A stretch of 64,000 nt of DNA from Saccharopolyspora rhizosphaerae. GTDB lineage: Bacteria > Actinomycetota > Actinomycetes > Mycobacteriales > Pseudonocardiaceae. Made by a program: the position numbers and the translations under genes. This document shows, in pieces, positions 30,504-38,908 of this stretch. Numbering within the stretch: position 1 is the first letter of the stretch; every line of letters starts with the position of its first letter. Where the stretch lies: assembly GCF_003931915.1 (NCBI RefSeq), contig NZ_RSAA01000007.1, forward strand, positions 310,001 to 374,000, written 5' to 3'. A model generated the notes under the pieces. The model was not told the origin of the DNA. It made no database searches and worked only from the letters and a program-made list of their open reading frames with translations.

Positions 30504-30687
30504 CATCGAGCAGGCCAAGGGGTACGTCCCCGAGCACGTCGACGTGGACCTGGTCGCCGAGATGATGGTCCGCGTCTCCACGTCGTTCCTGCTCACCCCG
30601 AGCCGGCTGGTCGACCTCGACGACGAGCAGCAGGTGCGCCGGACAGCCCGGAAGTTCCTGCTGCCCATGCTCGACCCGCCGACCTGA
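30502..30687 (+). pseudogene. C-terminal remnant of a TetR-family regulator
   Basis: The plus frame ending at the TGA at 30685-30687 reads RIEQAKGYVPEHVDVDLVAEMM, then VRVSTSFLLTPSRLVDLDD and a KFLLPMLDPP end. This is a typical TetR ligand-domain C-terminus. There is no start codon or HTH; the similarity fades at about 30500, exactly at the end of the oxidoreductase remnant. It is judged a relic rather than a gene. Confidence 0.65.
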
Positions 30688-30710
30688 GCGGTCCGCACTA
30701 CGCTCGACGT

Positions 30711-31259
30711 GTGCTGATCTACTCGATGAGCGTGTCGGTCGACGGTTTCACCGCCGACCGGCGAGGCGAGTTCGCCTGGTCGGCTCCGCTCGAGGAGCTG
30801 TTCGCCTTCCACCTCGAACGGACCCGCGAGCTCGGCGGTTTCCTGTGCGGACGCAAGCTCTACGAGACGATGCTGGTGTGGGAGACCGACCCGTCGATGC
30901 GCGCCGACGAACCCGGTGCCGCCTTCGCCGACACCTGGTCGGCCCTCCCGAAAGTCGTCTTCAGCCGGACACTCACCGAGGTCGAGGGCAACGCGCGCCT
31001 GGCCACCGGACCGCTGTCCGAGGAGCTGGCGGCGCTCGACGGTGCGACCAGCCGCGACATCGGGATCGGCGGCCCCGCCCTGGCCGCGCAGGCGGTCGAG
31101 CTCGGACTGGTCGGTGAGCTGCGGCTGTTCCGGTACCCGATCGTCGTCGGCGGGGGCACCCGCTACCTACCTCCGGTGACCGAGGACGTCCAGCTGGAGC
31201 TGCTCGAGAGCCGGACCTTCGGTGAGCGAGTGGTCTACGAGCGCTACGCGACTGCCTGA
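30711..31259 (+). CDS. dihydrofolate reductase-family protein (RibD C-terminal fold)
   Basis: A 182-aa protein starting at GTG (LIYSMSVSVDGFTADRRGE). It has the NADPH-binding block IGGPALAAQAVELGLVGEL and ends in PIVVGGGTRYLP and VVYERY, the pattern of the small DHFR/RibD-C proteins widespread in actinobacteria. The physiological substrate of this group is generally unknown. It is intact although flanked by pseudogenes, and it begins 23 bp after the TetR remnant. Confidence 0.87.
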   Translation: MLIYSMSVSVDGFTADRRGEFAWSAPLEELFAFHLERTRELGGFLCGRKLYETMLVWETDPSMRADEPGAAFADTWSALPKVVFSRTLTEVEGNARLATGPLSEELAALDGATSRDIGIGGPALAAQAVELGLVGELRLFRYPIVVGGGTRYLPPVTEDVQLELLESRTFGERVVYERYATA

Positions 31260-31497
31260 GCCTTCTCGGTCACGACTTCTCAGCGGCGGCGCAAGCTGGA
31301 TCCTCCCGTGAGCAGCCGCTGCGCCGCGTCCTCCAGGCGCTCTCGGGACGCGGACCCGGCTGCCGCGGCACTCCGGCCGGCCTGGCCGCGGTCGGTGACC
31401 ACCGCGCTCACGCAGTGCGGTTCAGTGACGTCGAGGGCCGGGCGCAGCCCGCGCGCTCACAGCGGGATCGGCGCTCGGCGGACCTGGTCGAGTGACC

Positions 31498-32195
31498 TCA
31501 CGAGGACTCGATGATCTCCGCGAGCAGTTCTCCCACCCGCAGGAGCGCGAGCGTGCGTTGTGCGATGGCGTCCAACCGGGCGTCGAGCGCGGCCAGGGAC
31601 CGGCTCACATCGCCGAGCTCGCGGAGCGCGGTGATCGCGGCGCGCACGTCGGGGATGCGGTAGCCCCCGGCTCGCAGCACGGCGGTGATGCGCTTCCCGG
31701 ATCGCGGTGAGGTCTTAGCGCCGGGCCGTGCCGGCCGGGGTGGTGCTCCTGCCCGGGGCGACCAGGCCTTCGCTCTCCCAGAACCGCAGGGGCCGAGGAC
31801 CTGACTCCCAGCGCTTGTGCGAGCTCGATCGTCATCGCGTCCGAGTCGACGGGCTCGGCATCGGTGTCGGCCTCCGACTGGATGACCTCCAGCCCTCGAC
31901 GTGTGGTCAGGGCCTGTTCGCGGTCGCGGTGGAGCCGCTCGTGGAAGGAGCTGATCAGCGCCGCGCCCTCCACCGACGGTGTTCGCCGGAGGTCGCGCAT
32001 AGCCCGCCGCGCCTCCACGGGCCCCACCGCGACCGCGAGACCGCGGTAGGCGCGAAGCGCGCGCAGGTGCTCCTCGGAGAACGTCCGGTACCCGTTTCGG
32101 GCCCGAGTGGCGGGAGGGAGGACGCCCTGGTGCTCGAGGTTGCGGACTTGCTGGACCGAGTACCCGGAGGCCTCCGCGACCGCAGCGGTGCTCAT
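31498..32195 (-). pseudogene. MerR-family regulator broken by two frameshifts and a stop
   Basis: The N-terminus from the ATG at 32195 is a normal MerR HTH (STAAVAEASGYSVQQVRNLE). After LAQALGVRSSA the frame is lost through a one-base insertion in the run near 31787-31794. The next frame continues with LRFWESEGLVAPGR and meets an in-frame TAA at 31715-31717. A further shift near 31693 restores VLRAGGYRIPDVRAAITALREL, which runs to 31498. Three independent lesions make a real pseudogene likelier than one sequencing error. It diverges from the DUF6194 pseudogene. Confidence 0.85.
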
Positions 32196-32245
32196 CGACG
32201 CGCCCAACGAACCCTCCACCAGCGCTTCAACCTCATGCTTGAACC

Positions 32246-32695
32246 ATGAGCACGGAGCAGATCCTCGACGTCGTCCGGTCTTTCGTCGGCGTGCTCGAAC
32301 TCGCCCCGGCCGAGGGCGACGCGGACCCGGAGATCGCCTGGGGTGACCTTCTTCTACTACGCGCCGGACGGCCAGGTGCCCCAGCGCCCACAGCCCTACG
32401 CCACGGTCATCACGAAGAACTACCTCGGTGACGACCGCTGCGACCTCGACGACCCGGACGCCAACGGTTGAACGTCCACGTCGGCAAGCACACCGAGCTG
32501 ACCGGCGAGGACCCGAGGGAGGAACCGCAGGAGCGAGACCTCACCGCGACCGACGTCGTCTTCGGCCACCCCGTCTACCGGGCTCTCGGCTGGGTGTCGA
32601 TCACCAATCCGGGCCCCCGCACGCACGACCTGGCGATCGACCTCCTCCGGCGAGCGCACCAGGACGCCGCACGGCGGTGGGCCCGCAAGCGCTGA
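32246..32695 (+). pseudogene. DUF6194-like gene broken by two frameshifts
   Basis: The start MSTEQILDVVRSFVGVLELAP and the end NVHVGKHTELTGEDP...HPVYRALGWVSITNPGP belong to one DUF6194-type protein of about 150 aa, but they lie in different frames. The middle (FFYYAPDGQVPQRPQPYATV) is in a third frame. Shifts occur near 32341-32350 and 32462-32468, and a TGA at 32469-32471 ends the middle frame. The gene starts about 50 bp from the MerR pseudogene on the other strand, so the pair was probably a regulator and its target. Confidence 0.85.
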
Positions 32696-32734
32696 CAGCG
32701 GGACTTCGTCGGTGCCCGGTCGTACATTCCCGTC

Positions 32735-33127
32735 ATGGGGACGCACACGACGAACTACACCGCGACGTTCATCGCGGTGGCCGACGACTGTCCGGTGGCG
32801 CAGGGCGCAGAGCCGCCGCTGCGCGAACCGCCGTCGGTGGCCCGCATCCAGTACGACATGCTCATCGCGGCGCCGTACCAGCACACCTCCGACGACGTGG
32901 TCTACGAGTCGAACGGTCGGCGGCGGGGCCTGAGCCGCGAGGAGTTCTTCGCCAAGGGCCAGCCGTGCCTGCGCGCCTCGCCGCTGGCCAAGCGCTACGG
33001 CTGGGGAGTGCACTGCGACGCCGAAGGCCGGGTCGCCCTCGTCCCAGCCGGATCACCCGAGTACCGGAAGTTCGCCGACGACCCGACCCTCAGCCACGTC
33101 ACGGCCATGCGCTCGAAGCGCGGATGA
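32735..33127 (+). CDS. DUF6157-like protein
   Basis: A 130-aa cytoplasmic protein starting MGTHTTNYTATFIAVADDCPV, with PYQHTSDDVVYESNG and SPLAKRYGWGVHCDAEGRVAL. These are the hallmarks of a small family found in many actinobacteria and Firmicutes whose function is unknown. It is intact, in contrast to the two genes before it. Its stop is about 40 bp from the convergent TetR gene. Confidence 0.85.
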   Translation: MGTHTTNYTATFIAVADDCPVAQGAEPPLREPPSVARIQYDMLIAAPYQHTSDDVVYESNGRRRGLSREEFFAKGQPCLRASPLAKRYGWGVHCDAEGRVALVPAGSPEYRKFADDPTLSHVTAMRSKRG

Positions 33128-33164
33128 GTGATGATCAACGGCTGTGATCACCAGCTTCGAACCC

Positions 33165-33752
33165 TCACGCCAACCAGCCGCGCAAGGTGCGCCGGAGCAC
33201 TTCCTCGTACTGGGACGCGGGGTCGAGCCCCTCGGGCAGGTTCCTGTGCAGCTCGAGGGTCACCAGGCCGTGCACGATCGCCCACAGGCCCATCGCGACG
33301 GCCTCCGGTTCGCCGTCGATCCGACCCGCGTCGATCGCGGCGCGCACCATCTCGGCCAACGGCGTGAAGTTGCCCAGCGACTCGCGCTTGGCCTCCTCGT
33401 CGGGCTCGAACTCCGGCAAGGGCCGCGAGAACAGCACCGCGTACAAGTTCGGATGGGCCACGGCGAACTCGCGGTAGGCCACCCCCAGCCTCAGCAGGTC
33501 CTCGACCGGGTCGTCGCTGCGCTCCACGGTCGCCAGCACCTCGCCGAACCGCAGGGCCGCCTCGAGGAAGACCGCGCGGATCAGCTCCGACTTCCCCCCG
33601 AACAGGGTGTAGACGGCCGAGGTGGAGGTGCCGGCGTCGGCGGCCACTCGACGCAGCGAGAGGGAGGCCGGCCCTTCGGCGGCAAGCAGCCGCCCCGCTT
33701 CGTCCAGCAGCCGGTTGCGCAGCTTCTCGTCGTGGATCCTCGGTCTGGGCAC
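33165..33752 (-). CDS. TetR-family transcriptional regulator
   Basis: A 195-aa repressor starting at GTG. The N-terminal HTH spans about residues 10-55 (LSLRRVAADAGTSTSAVYTLFGGKSELI), followed by an all-helical ligand domain with FAVAHPNLYAVLFSRP. The C-terminal type is common in actinobacteria. It is divergent from the DUF4188 gene, with a palindrome in the 66-bp gap between them, so it probably controls that gene and itself. Confidence 0.92.
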   Translation of the reverse strand: MPRPRIHDEKLRNRLLDEAGRLLAAEGPASLSLRRVAADAGTSTSAVYTLFGGKSELIRAVFLEAALRFGEVLATVERSDDPVEDLLRLGVAYREFAVAHPNLYAVLFSRPLPEFEPDEEAKRESLGNFTPLAEMVRAAIDAGRIDGEPEAVAMGLWAIVHGLVTLELHRNLPEGLDPASQYEEVLRRTLRGWLA

Positions 33753-33757
33753 TTGCC

Positions 33758-33775
33758 CACCGTACCGTAACGGTG
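33758..33775. promoter_or_regulatory. candidate TetR operator
   Basis: CACCGT and ACGGTG are perfect 6-bp inverted arms separated by 6 bases. Inside lies an 11-bp palindrome ACCGT-A-ACGGT at 33764-33774. It overlaps the region just upstream of the tetR start, and a TATAAC -10-like hexamer follows on the plus strand. The position fits a shared operator for both divergent genes. Confidence 0.6.
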
Positions 33776-33818
33776 TTTTATAACAGTGTTCGCAAACCCT
33801 CTGGAGAGGACGCGCACG

Positions 33819-34310
33819 ATGACACCGATCGATCGAGGACGATGGACGGCGAACCTGGACGACCACGACGGCGTGGTGCTGTTCCTGATCGGCATGCGGA
33901 TCAACAAGCCGTGGCGCATCGACCAGTGGGTGTTCGTGGCCGCCGCGATGGGCGGCATGCTCGCCTACCTGGCCAAGCACCCGGAGAGCGGCATGATCAA
34001 GGCGCGGAACTGGTTCGGCCGCACCACCATGCAGGTCGCCTACTGGCGCAGCACCGACGACCTCCTGCGCTTCGCCGCCGACGAGGACGCGCCGCACCGG
34101 CCCGCGTGGCGGAGGTTCTACCAGCGCGTGGCCAGATCCAGCGCGGTCGGCATCTGGCACGAGACCTACGTGGTGAGACCGGGAAACGCGGAGGCGGTCT
34201 ACGTCAACATGCCCGCGTTCGGACTGGCCGAGGCGACCGAGAAGGTTCGGGTTTCGCGCCACAACTCCCGTGCGGAGCAACGGTTGGGCGCCCCGGCCGC
34301 CGAGGGCTGA
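33819..34310 (+). CDS. DUF4188-like protein
   Basis: A 163-aa protein with DHDGVVLFLIGMRINKPWRIDQW, a single hydrophobic stretch (VFVAAAMGGMLAYL) and MQVAYWRSTDDLLRFAAD, typical of DUF4188. Some relatives are annotated as monooxygenase-like (dimeric alpha-beta barrel) proteins or transcriptional-regulator partners; the function is unproven. The ATG at 33819 has GGAGAGGA eight bases upstream and is preferred to the GTG at 33786. It is divergent from tetR and presumably its target. Confidence 0.82.
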   Translation: MTPIDRGRWTANLDDHDGVVLFLIGMRINKPWRIDQWVFVAAAMGGMLAYLAKHPESGMIKARNWFGRTTMQVAYWRSTDDLLRFAADEDAPHRPAWRRFYQRVARSSAVGIWHETYVVRPGNAEAVYVNMPAFGLAEATEKVRVSRHNSRAEQRLGAPAAEG

Positions 34311-34433
34311 CCCACCTCCACCTCCGGTCGGGCTTGCTGCACGCTCGCGGGCGTGGCCACCCGGGTGGGTACGTCCCGCGCGCGTGATCGACGGGGTCCC
34401 GGGAACCGCAGCGGCGACCTCCATAATCATCGG

Positions 34434-35945
34434 GTGACCGAGCCACCCGAGATTCCCGGACGTCGGCCGCGCCATCGACAGCCGGGACAGGGCGCGCGGC
34501 AGCAGCCGCCACCGCAGCAGCAGCCCGGCCGCCGGCCACCCCAGCCGCCCCGGGACGCACCGCCCACCCGGCAGAACCCGCCGCGGCGACCGGAGGCGCA
34601 GCGCACCAGGCCGCCGCGCCCCGCCGTTGCCCCTCCGCCGGCCCCGCCGGAGGAACCGCAGGAGGAACCGCGCTCGCATCGGCGCTGGGACGAACCCGCC
34701 GAACCGCGGCGCGGTCACGGTCACGGTCACGGTCACGGTTCGGCCGCCCCGGCGTCGGACCAGGTCAAGCGGTTGCTGGCGGCGCTGCTGATCCCGTTCG
34801 CGCTCGCCACGGTCGTCGGCATCGTCGTGCTCTACCCGTGGGGTCACGTGCAGAAGACCGGCGCCGACCTCGGTTTCGGGCAGTACCCGGTCAACGGCGA
34901 AGTCGTCTCCGCCGGAGCCGCCTCGTGCAGTGAGAGCGAGTCCGGACAGGGCTGCGTGAAGCTGGCGGTGAAGATGCAGGACGGCCCCCGGCCCGGCCAG
35001 ACCATCGAGCAGGTCATGCCCACCGACCCGGGCACACCGCGCTTCGCCGTCGGCGACCAGGTCGTGCTCTCCTACGCCGGGGAGTACCCCGACGAACCCA
35101 CGTCGTTCGAGGTCGTGGACTTCCAGCGCGGGACACCGCTGATGGTGCTGGCGCTGGTCTTCGCCGGAGCTGTGCTCGTGCTCGGACGCTGGCAGGGCTT
35201 GGCCGCGCTGGTCGGGTTGGGGCTGAGCCTGGTGACGCTGGTCGGTTTCGTGCTGCCCGCGATCCTCGCCGGGCAGGACCCGCTGCTGGTCGCGGTGGTC
35301 GGTGCCGGGCTGACCATGTTCATCGTCCTGTACCTCACGCACGGGTTCTCCGCTCGGACCTCCACGGCCGTGCTGGGCACGCTGCTGAGCTTGTCCCTGA
35401 TCGGCCTGCTGAGCAGCGCGTTCACCGCAGCCACCAGCCTGACCGGGCTCGACGAGCACACCTCCAGCCTGATGGGAGCGCTGGGCGCGCCCATCGACGC
35501 GCGCGGGCTGCTGCTGGCCGGGATCGTCATCGGCGCGCTCGGCGTCCTCGACGACGTCACGGTCACCCAGACCAGCGCGGTGTGGGAGCTGCGGGCGGCG
35601 AACCCGACGCTGACCTGGCGCCAGCTCTACGGCGCCGGCCTGCGCATCGGCCGCGACCACGTGTCCTCGGCCGTCAACACCCTCGTGCTCGCCTACGCCG
35701 GTGCGGCGCTGCCGATGCTGCTGGCCTACACGCTGTCCGGCCGGACCTTCGGGCAGATCGTGAGCTCCCAGGCCGTGGCGCAGGAGGTCGTGCGGACCCT
35801 CGTCGGCAGCATCGGCCTCGTCGCGGCCGTGCCCATCACGACGGCCATCGCGGCTCTGGTGGCGATCCGCGAACCCGCCTCCCCTGGAGCGGTTCCCGAA
35901 CGAGCGGAAGACCAGCGGCGATCGGGTGCACCTGGAGCCAGGTAG
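34434..35945 (+). CDS. YibE/F-family membrane protein
   Basis: A 503-aa protein. The first 105 residues are an extreme Pro/Gln/Arg-rich tail with a GHGHGHGHG stretch (four perfect GGTCAC hexamers at about 34714-34738). A transmembrane helix then leads to an extracytoplasmic domain with a possible disulfide pair (ASCSESESGQGC). Seven or more helices follow, with the family motifs ITIGALGVLDDVTVTQ-like (here VIGALGVLDDVTVTQTSAVWEL) and the conserved DHVSSAVNTLVLAYAG. The function of YibE/F is unknown. I chose the GTG at 34434, since upstream sequence lacks coding character. Confidence 0.87.
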   Translation: MTEPPEIPGRRPRHRQPGQGARQQPPPQQQPGRRPPQPPRDAPPTRQNPPRRPEAQRTRPPRPAVAPPPAPPEEPQEEPRSHRRWDEPAEPRRGHGHGHGHGSAAPASDQVKRLLAALLIPFALATVVGIVVLYPWGHVQKTGADLGFGQYPVNGEVVSAGAASCSESESGQGCVKLAVKMQDGPRPGQTIEQVMPTDPGTPRFAVGDQVVLSYAGEYPDEPTSFEVVDFQRGTPLMVLALVFAGAVLVLGRWQGLAALVGLGLSLVTLVGFVLPAILAGQDPLLVAVVGAGLTMFIVLYLTHGFSARTSTAVLGTLLSLSLIGLLSSAFTAATSLTGLDEHTSSLMGALGAPIDARGLLLAGIVIGALGVLDDVTVTQTSAVWELRAANPTLTWRQLYGAGLRIGRDHVSSAVNTLVLAYAGAALPMLLAYTLSGRTFGQIVSSQAVAQEVVRTLVGSIGLVAAVPITTAIAALVAIREPASPGAVPERAEDQRRSGAPGAR

Positions 35946-35984
35946 GGCTGCGCGGCCGGCCCGACCTGCAGCAGACTGGCGGGC

Positions 35985-36374
35985 ATGTCCACGCCGTTAC
36001 CCGCGTTCGGCAACGTCCTGAGCGTCCCCGGACGTGTGCTCGGCGGCATGACGTCCCTCGGCGGAGCGGTGCTCCGTGAGACGACGGCCGTGCTCGCCGC
36101 GATCCACTCCCTGCCCCGCCTGGTCGTCGCGCTGGAGCAGCTCGGTCCGCTCGCGGACACCCTCGCCGAGACCCGGGACGCGTTGCGCGAGCTGGCCGAC
36201 CGCAGGAATGACCTGGGACCGGTGAACGACCAGCTGCGCGCCCTGCACGAGCAAGTCGTCCACCTCGCCTGCGACCTGCGAGTCCTGGAACCCGACGTCG
36301 AGCGCCTCGCCGGGACCACGTCCCAGCTCGACCACACGGCCAGACTCCTCCTCACCGCCCTGGACCGCCCCTGA
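35985..36374 (+). CDS. small coiled-coil protein, unknown
   Basis: A 129-aa protein. A Gly-rich N-terminus (LPAFGNVLSVPGRVLGGM) precedes a long amphipathic helical region with Leu/Ala heptads (LVVALEQLGPLADTLAETRDALREL), so it should form a coiled coil. There is no signal peptide or clear membrane helix. It follows YibE/F by about 40 bp on the same strand and might be cotranscribed. I do not recognise a family. Confidence 0.65.
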   Translation: MSTPLPAFGNVLSVPGRVLGGMTSLGGAVLRETTAVLAAIHSLPRLVVALEQLGPLADTLAETRDALRELADRRNDLGPVNDQLRALHEQVVHLACDLRVLEPDVERLAGTTSQLDHTARLLLTALDRP

Positions 36375-36990
36375 CCCCCACACCGGCGGCCAAGCGCAAC
36401 GACGAGCCCTCACGAGTCCGCCAGCCTCTCAGGCCAGCGCGAAAGCCCAGGACCACAACGTCGCGCGGGAACTTCGCCCGACCCCCTTCGAACTTCGCGC
36501 GAACTTCGACCGCCACCGCTCTGCCCTCGACAGACACGCCGGAACCACGAAGCGCCCGCGCACGTCGGGGCACGGAGGCCACCCGAACTTCCCGCGGGGT
36601 TCGAACCCCCCACCACGGGCCCGAACCTCGCGCGAGGTTCGAGCCCCCACCATGCGCCGGAACCTCGCCCGAAGTTTGACCAGCAGCGCCCTGAACTCGA
36701 CGGACACGCCGGGGTGCACGAAGCGCCCGCGCACGTCGGGGCACGGAGGCCACCCGAACTTCCCGCGGGGTTCGAGCCCCCCACCACGGGCAGGAACCTC
36801 GCGCGAAGTTCGACCAGCAGCGCCCTGAACTCGACGAACGCCCCGGGGACCACGAGGTGTTCGCGTGTGTGGGGTCGCGGGCGCCCGAAGTCGCGAGATT
36901 CCGCCAGTCCCGTGAGTCCCGCGCGGGAAGGGCGTTCGCCTGGTGGCGGATCGGCGGAGGACCTGCGCCGACCCGCTCGGGCGGGTGGCG
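36375..36990. repeat. noncoding block of long imperfect repeats
   Basis: There is no supportable gene in 616 bases. Two near-identical segments of about 95 bp lie at 36527-36620 and 36697-36791, offset by 171 bp (for example GCACGTCGGGGCACGGAGGCC in both, differing mainly by an insertion). A second shared phrase, CAGCAGCGCCCTGAACTCGA, occurs at 36681-36700 and 36815-36834, offset by 134 bp. The 37-bp difference is an extra CGAACCTCG/GAGGTTCG palindromic unit present only in the first copy. Many short GAAGTTCG/CGAACTTC palindromes recur throughout. The open frames on the minus strand here are repeat artefacts. Confidence 0.8.
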
Positions 36991-37623
36991 TCAGAGGGCG
37001 GCGACGAACTTGGCGACCGCGTCGGGTTGGAGGCGCTGGGCCATGCGCCCTTGCGGTGCCAGGGACGCGAGCTGGTAGAGCGGGCGGTTCGGTCGCGGCT
37101 CCCCGCGGGCTTCCGCGCGGAGCTGGGCCACGGTGAGCTGCGAGAGCACCAGGCCGCGGGTGTCCTCGTTGCCCGCCAGCGCGTCGGCGAGTCGGCGCAG
37201 CGCGATGATGTCGAGCTCTCGACCACCCGTGCCGGCGTACATCGCCAGCGACACGCTGATCGCCTTGCCCTTGGGCGCACCACCGATGAGCACGTTGATG
37301 GTGCGGGCACCGCGCATGTCGGTGACGAACAGCTCCAGCCGGGTCGCGCGGTGCACGTCGACCACCCGGTTGCCCAGCGCGCGGGCCACGACCTCGTGGC
37401 CGCGCAGCGTGATCGTCTTGCGCGACTCGGTCCAGGCCAGCAGGAGCAGCGGCAGCGCGACGATCACCAGGGTCGTCAGGAACCCGACCGGCCCCGCGAA
37501 GAGGCTGACGACGCCGCCGAGCGCGGCGGCCACGATGACCGCCGCGATCGCCACGTTGCGCGCCCGGACCCGCACGGTGCGCCGGTCCAGCAGGTCCAGC
37601 GACACCGACTCGCCGTCGCTCAT
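36991..37623 (-). CDS. conserved membrane protein of unknown function
   Basis: A 210-aa protein with two adjacent transmembrane helices at about residues 22-62 ([20 protein letters not shown], then [17 protein letters not shown]). A PH-like cytoplasmic domain follows ([22 protein letters not shown]). The start overlaps the hisS stop (ATGA), so it is coupled to hisS. I know of no assigned function. Confidence 0.78.
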   Translation of the reverse strand: MSDGESVSLDLLDRRTVRVRARNVAIAAVIVAAALGGVVSLFAGPVGFLTTLVIVALPLLLLAWTESRKTITLRGHEVVARALGNRVVDVHRATRLELFVTDMRGARTINVLIGGAPKGKAISVSLAMYAGTGGRELDIIALRRLADALAGNEDTRGLVLSQLTVAQLRAEARGEPRPNRPLYQLASLAPQGRMAQRLQPDAVAKFVAAL

Positions 37624-38888
37624 CGGCGCTCCGCGACCGCCGCGCGCACGTCGTCGACCAGCGACTCCAGCGGCACCTCGCGCTGCTCACCGGTCGCCAG
37701 CTCCTTGAGCTGCGCGGTGCCCGTCTCCAGGTCGCGCTCGCCCAGGACCAGCGCGAACCGGGCGCCGGAGCGGTCGGCGGCCTTCATCGCGCCCTTGAGG
37801 CCCTTGCCGCCGTAGGACAGGTCGACCCGGATGCCGTGCGCCCGCAAGCCGCCTGCCGCGGCGACCAGCTTGCGCTTGGCGGTCTCGCCCATCGGCACGC
37901 AGTAGACGTCGCAGCGGGCCAGGTCGCCGACCGAGAGCCCCTCGGCCTGGCAGGCCAGCAGCGTGCGGTCCACACCGAGGCCGAAACCGATGCCCGACAG
38001 CTCCTGGCCGCCGAGCTCCGCCATCAGCCCGTCGTAGCGGCCACCGCCGCCGATGCCGGACTGCGCGCCGAGCCCGTCGTGCACGAACTCGAAGGTCGTC
38101 TTCGTGTAGTAGTCCAGACCGCGCACCAGCCGCGGGTTCTCCACGAACTCCACACCGAGGTCCACCAGGTGCGCCTTGACGGCCTCGTAGTGCTCCTTGG
38201 CGTCGGCCGAGAGGTGGTCGACCATCAGCGGCGCGTCCGCGACCACCTCGCGGACCTCGGGCCGCTTGTCGTCGAGCACCCGCAGCGGGTTGAGCTCGGC
38301 GCGCTGCTGGGTGTCCTCGTCCAGCGGCAGCCCGCGGAGGAACTCCTGCAGCTTCGCGCGGTAGGCGGGCCGGCAGGTGCTGTCGCCCAGCGAGGTCAGC
38401 TCGATCCGGTGCCCGGTGAGGCCCAGCCGCCGGTAGCCCTCGTCGGCGATGGCGATGACCTCGGCGTCCAGCGCCGGGTCGTCCACGCCGATGGCCTCCA
38501 CGCCGACCTGCTGCAGCTGCCGGTAGCGGCCGGCCTGCGGGCGCTCGTAGCGGAAGAACGCGCCGCTGTAGTACAGCTTGACCGGCAGCTGGCCGCGGTC
38601 GAGGCCGTTCTCGATGACGGAGCGCATCACGCCGGCCGTGCCCTCCGGGCGCAGCGTCACCGAACGCCCGCCCCGGTCGGCGAAGGTGTACATCTCCTTG
38701 CTGACCACGTCGGTCGACTCACCGACACCACGCGCGAACAGCGAGGTGTCCTCGAACAGCGGCAGCTCGATGTAGCCGTAGCCCGCGCGGCGCGCGGCCT
38801 CGGACAGGGTGTCGCGCACGGCGAGGAAGCCCGCCGAGTCCGGCGGGAAGTACTCCGGGATGCCCTTGGGGGCGTTGAACGTGCTCAT
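37620..38888 (-). CDS. hisS: histidyl-tRNA synthetase
   Basis: A 422-aa class II synthetase. Class II motif 2 lies in [12 protein letters not shown] and [13 protein letters not shown]-type sequence (here [15 protein letters not shown]). The histidine-specific motifs are [14 protein letters not shown] and [11 protein letters not shown], and the C-terminal anticodon domain begins near residue 330. The ATG start lies about 20 bp from the MBL hydrolase stop, in the same order as in mycobacteria. Confidence 0.97.
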   Translation of the reverse strand: MSTFNAPKGIPEYFPPDSAGFLAVRDTLSEAARRAGYGYIELPLFEDTSLFARGVGESTDVVSKEMYTFADRGGRSVTLRPEGTAGVMRSVIENGLDRGQLPVKLYYSGAFFRYERPQAGRYRQLQQVGVEAIGVDDPALDAEVIAIADEGYRRLGLTGHRIELTSLGDSTCRPAYRAKLQEFLRGLPLDEDTQQRAELNPLRVLDDKRPEVREVVADAPLMVDHLSADAKEHYEAVKAHLVDLGVEFVENPRLVRGLDYYTKTTFEFVHDGLGAQSGIGGGGRYDGLMAELGGQELSGIGFGLGVDRTLLACQAEGLSVGDLARCDVYCVPMGETAKRKLVAAAGGLRAHGIRVDLSYGGKGLKGAMKAADRSGARFALVLGERDLETGTAQLKELATGEQREVPLESLVDDVRAAVAERR

Positions 38889-38908
38889 CAGGGTGTGATT
38901 CGTCCTCG

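Noticed and set aside
30285-30812. A 175-codon minus-strand frame over the two remnants
   Set aside because: It is out of frame with the recognisable oxidoreductase remnant and has no family features.
36590-36625. GGGGTTCGAACCCCC resembling a tRNA T-arm
   Set aside because: No acceptor, D or anticodon arms fit around it, and the phrase recurs as part of the local repeats. I found no tRNA or rRNA gene in the window.
36410-37690. Long minus-strand open frame over the repeat block and the membrane protein
   Set aside because: It is in a different frame from the real membrane protein gene, and its sequence consists of Arg/Ala/Pro-rich repeats typical of non-coding high-GC DNA.
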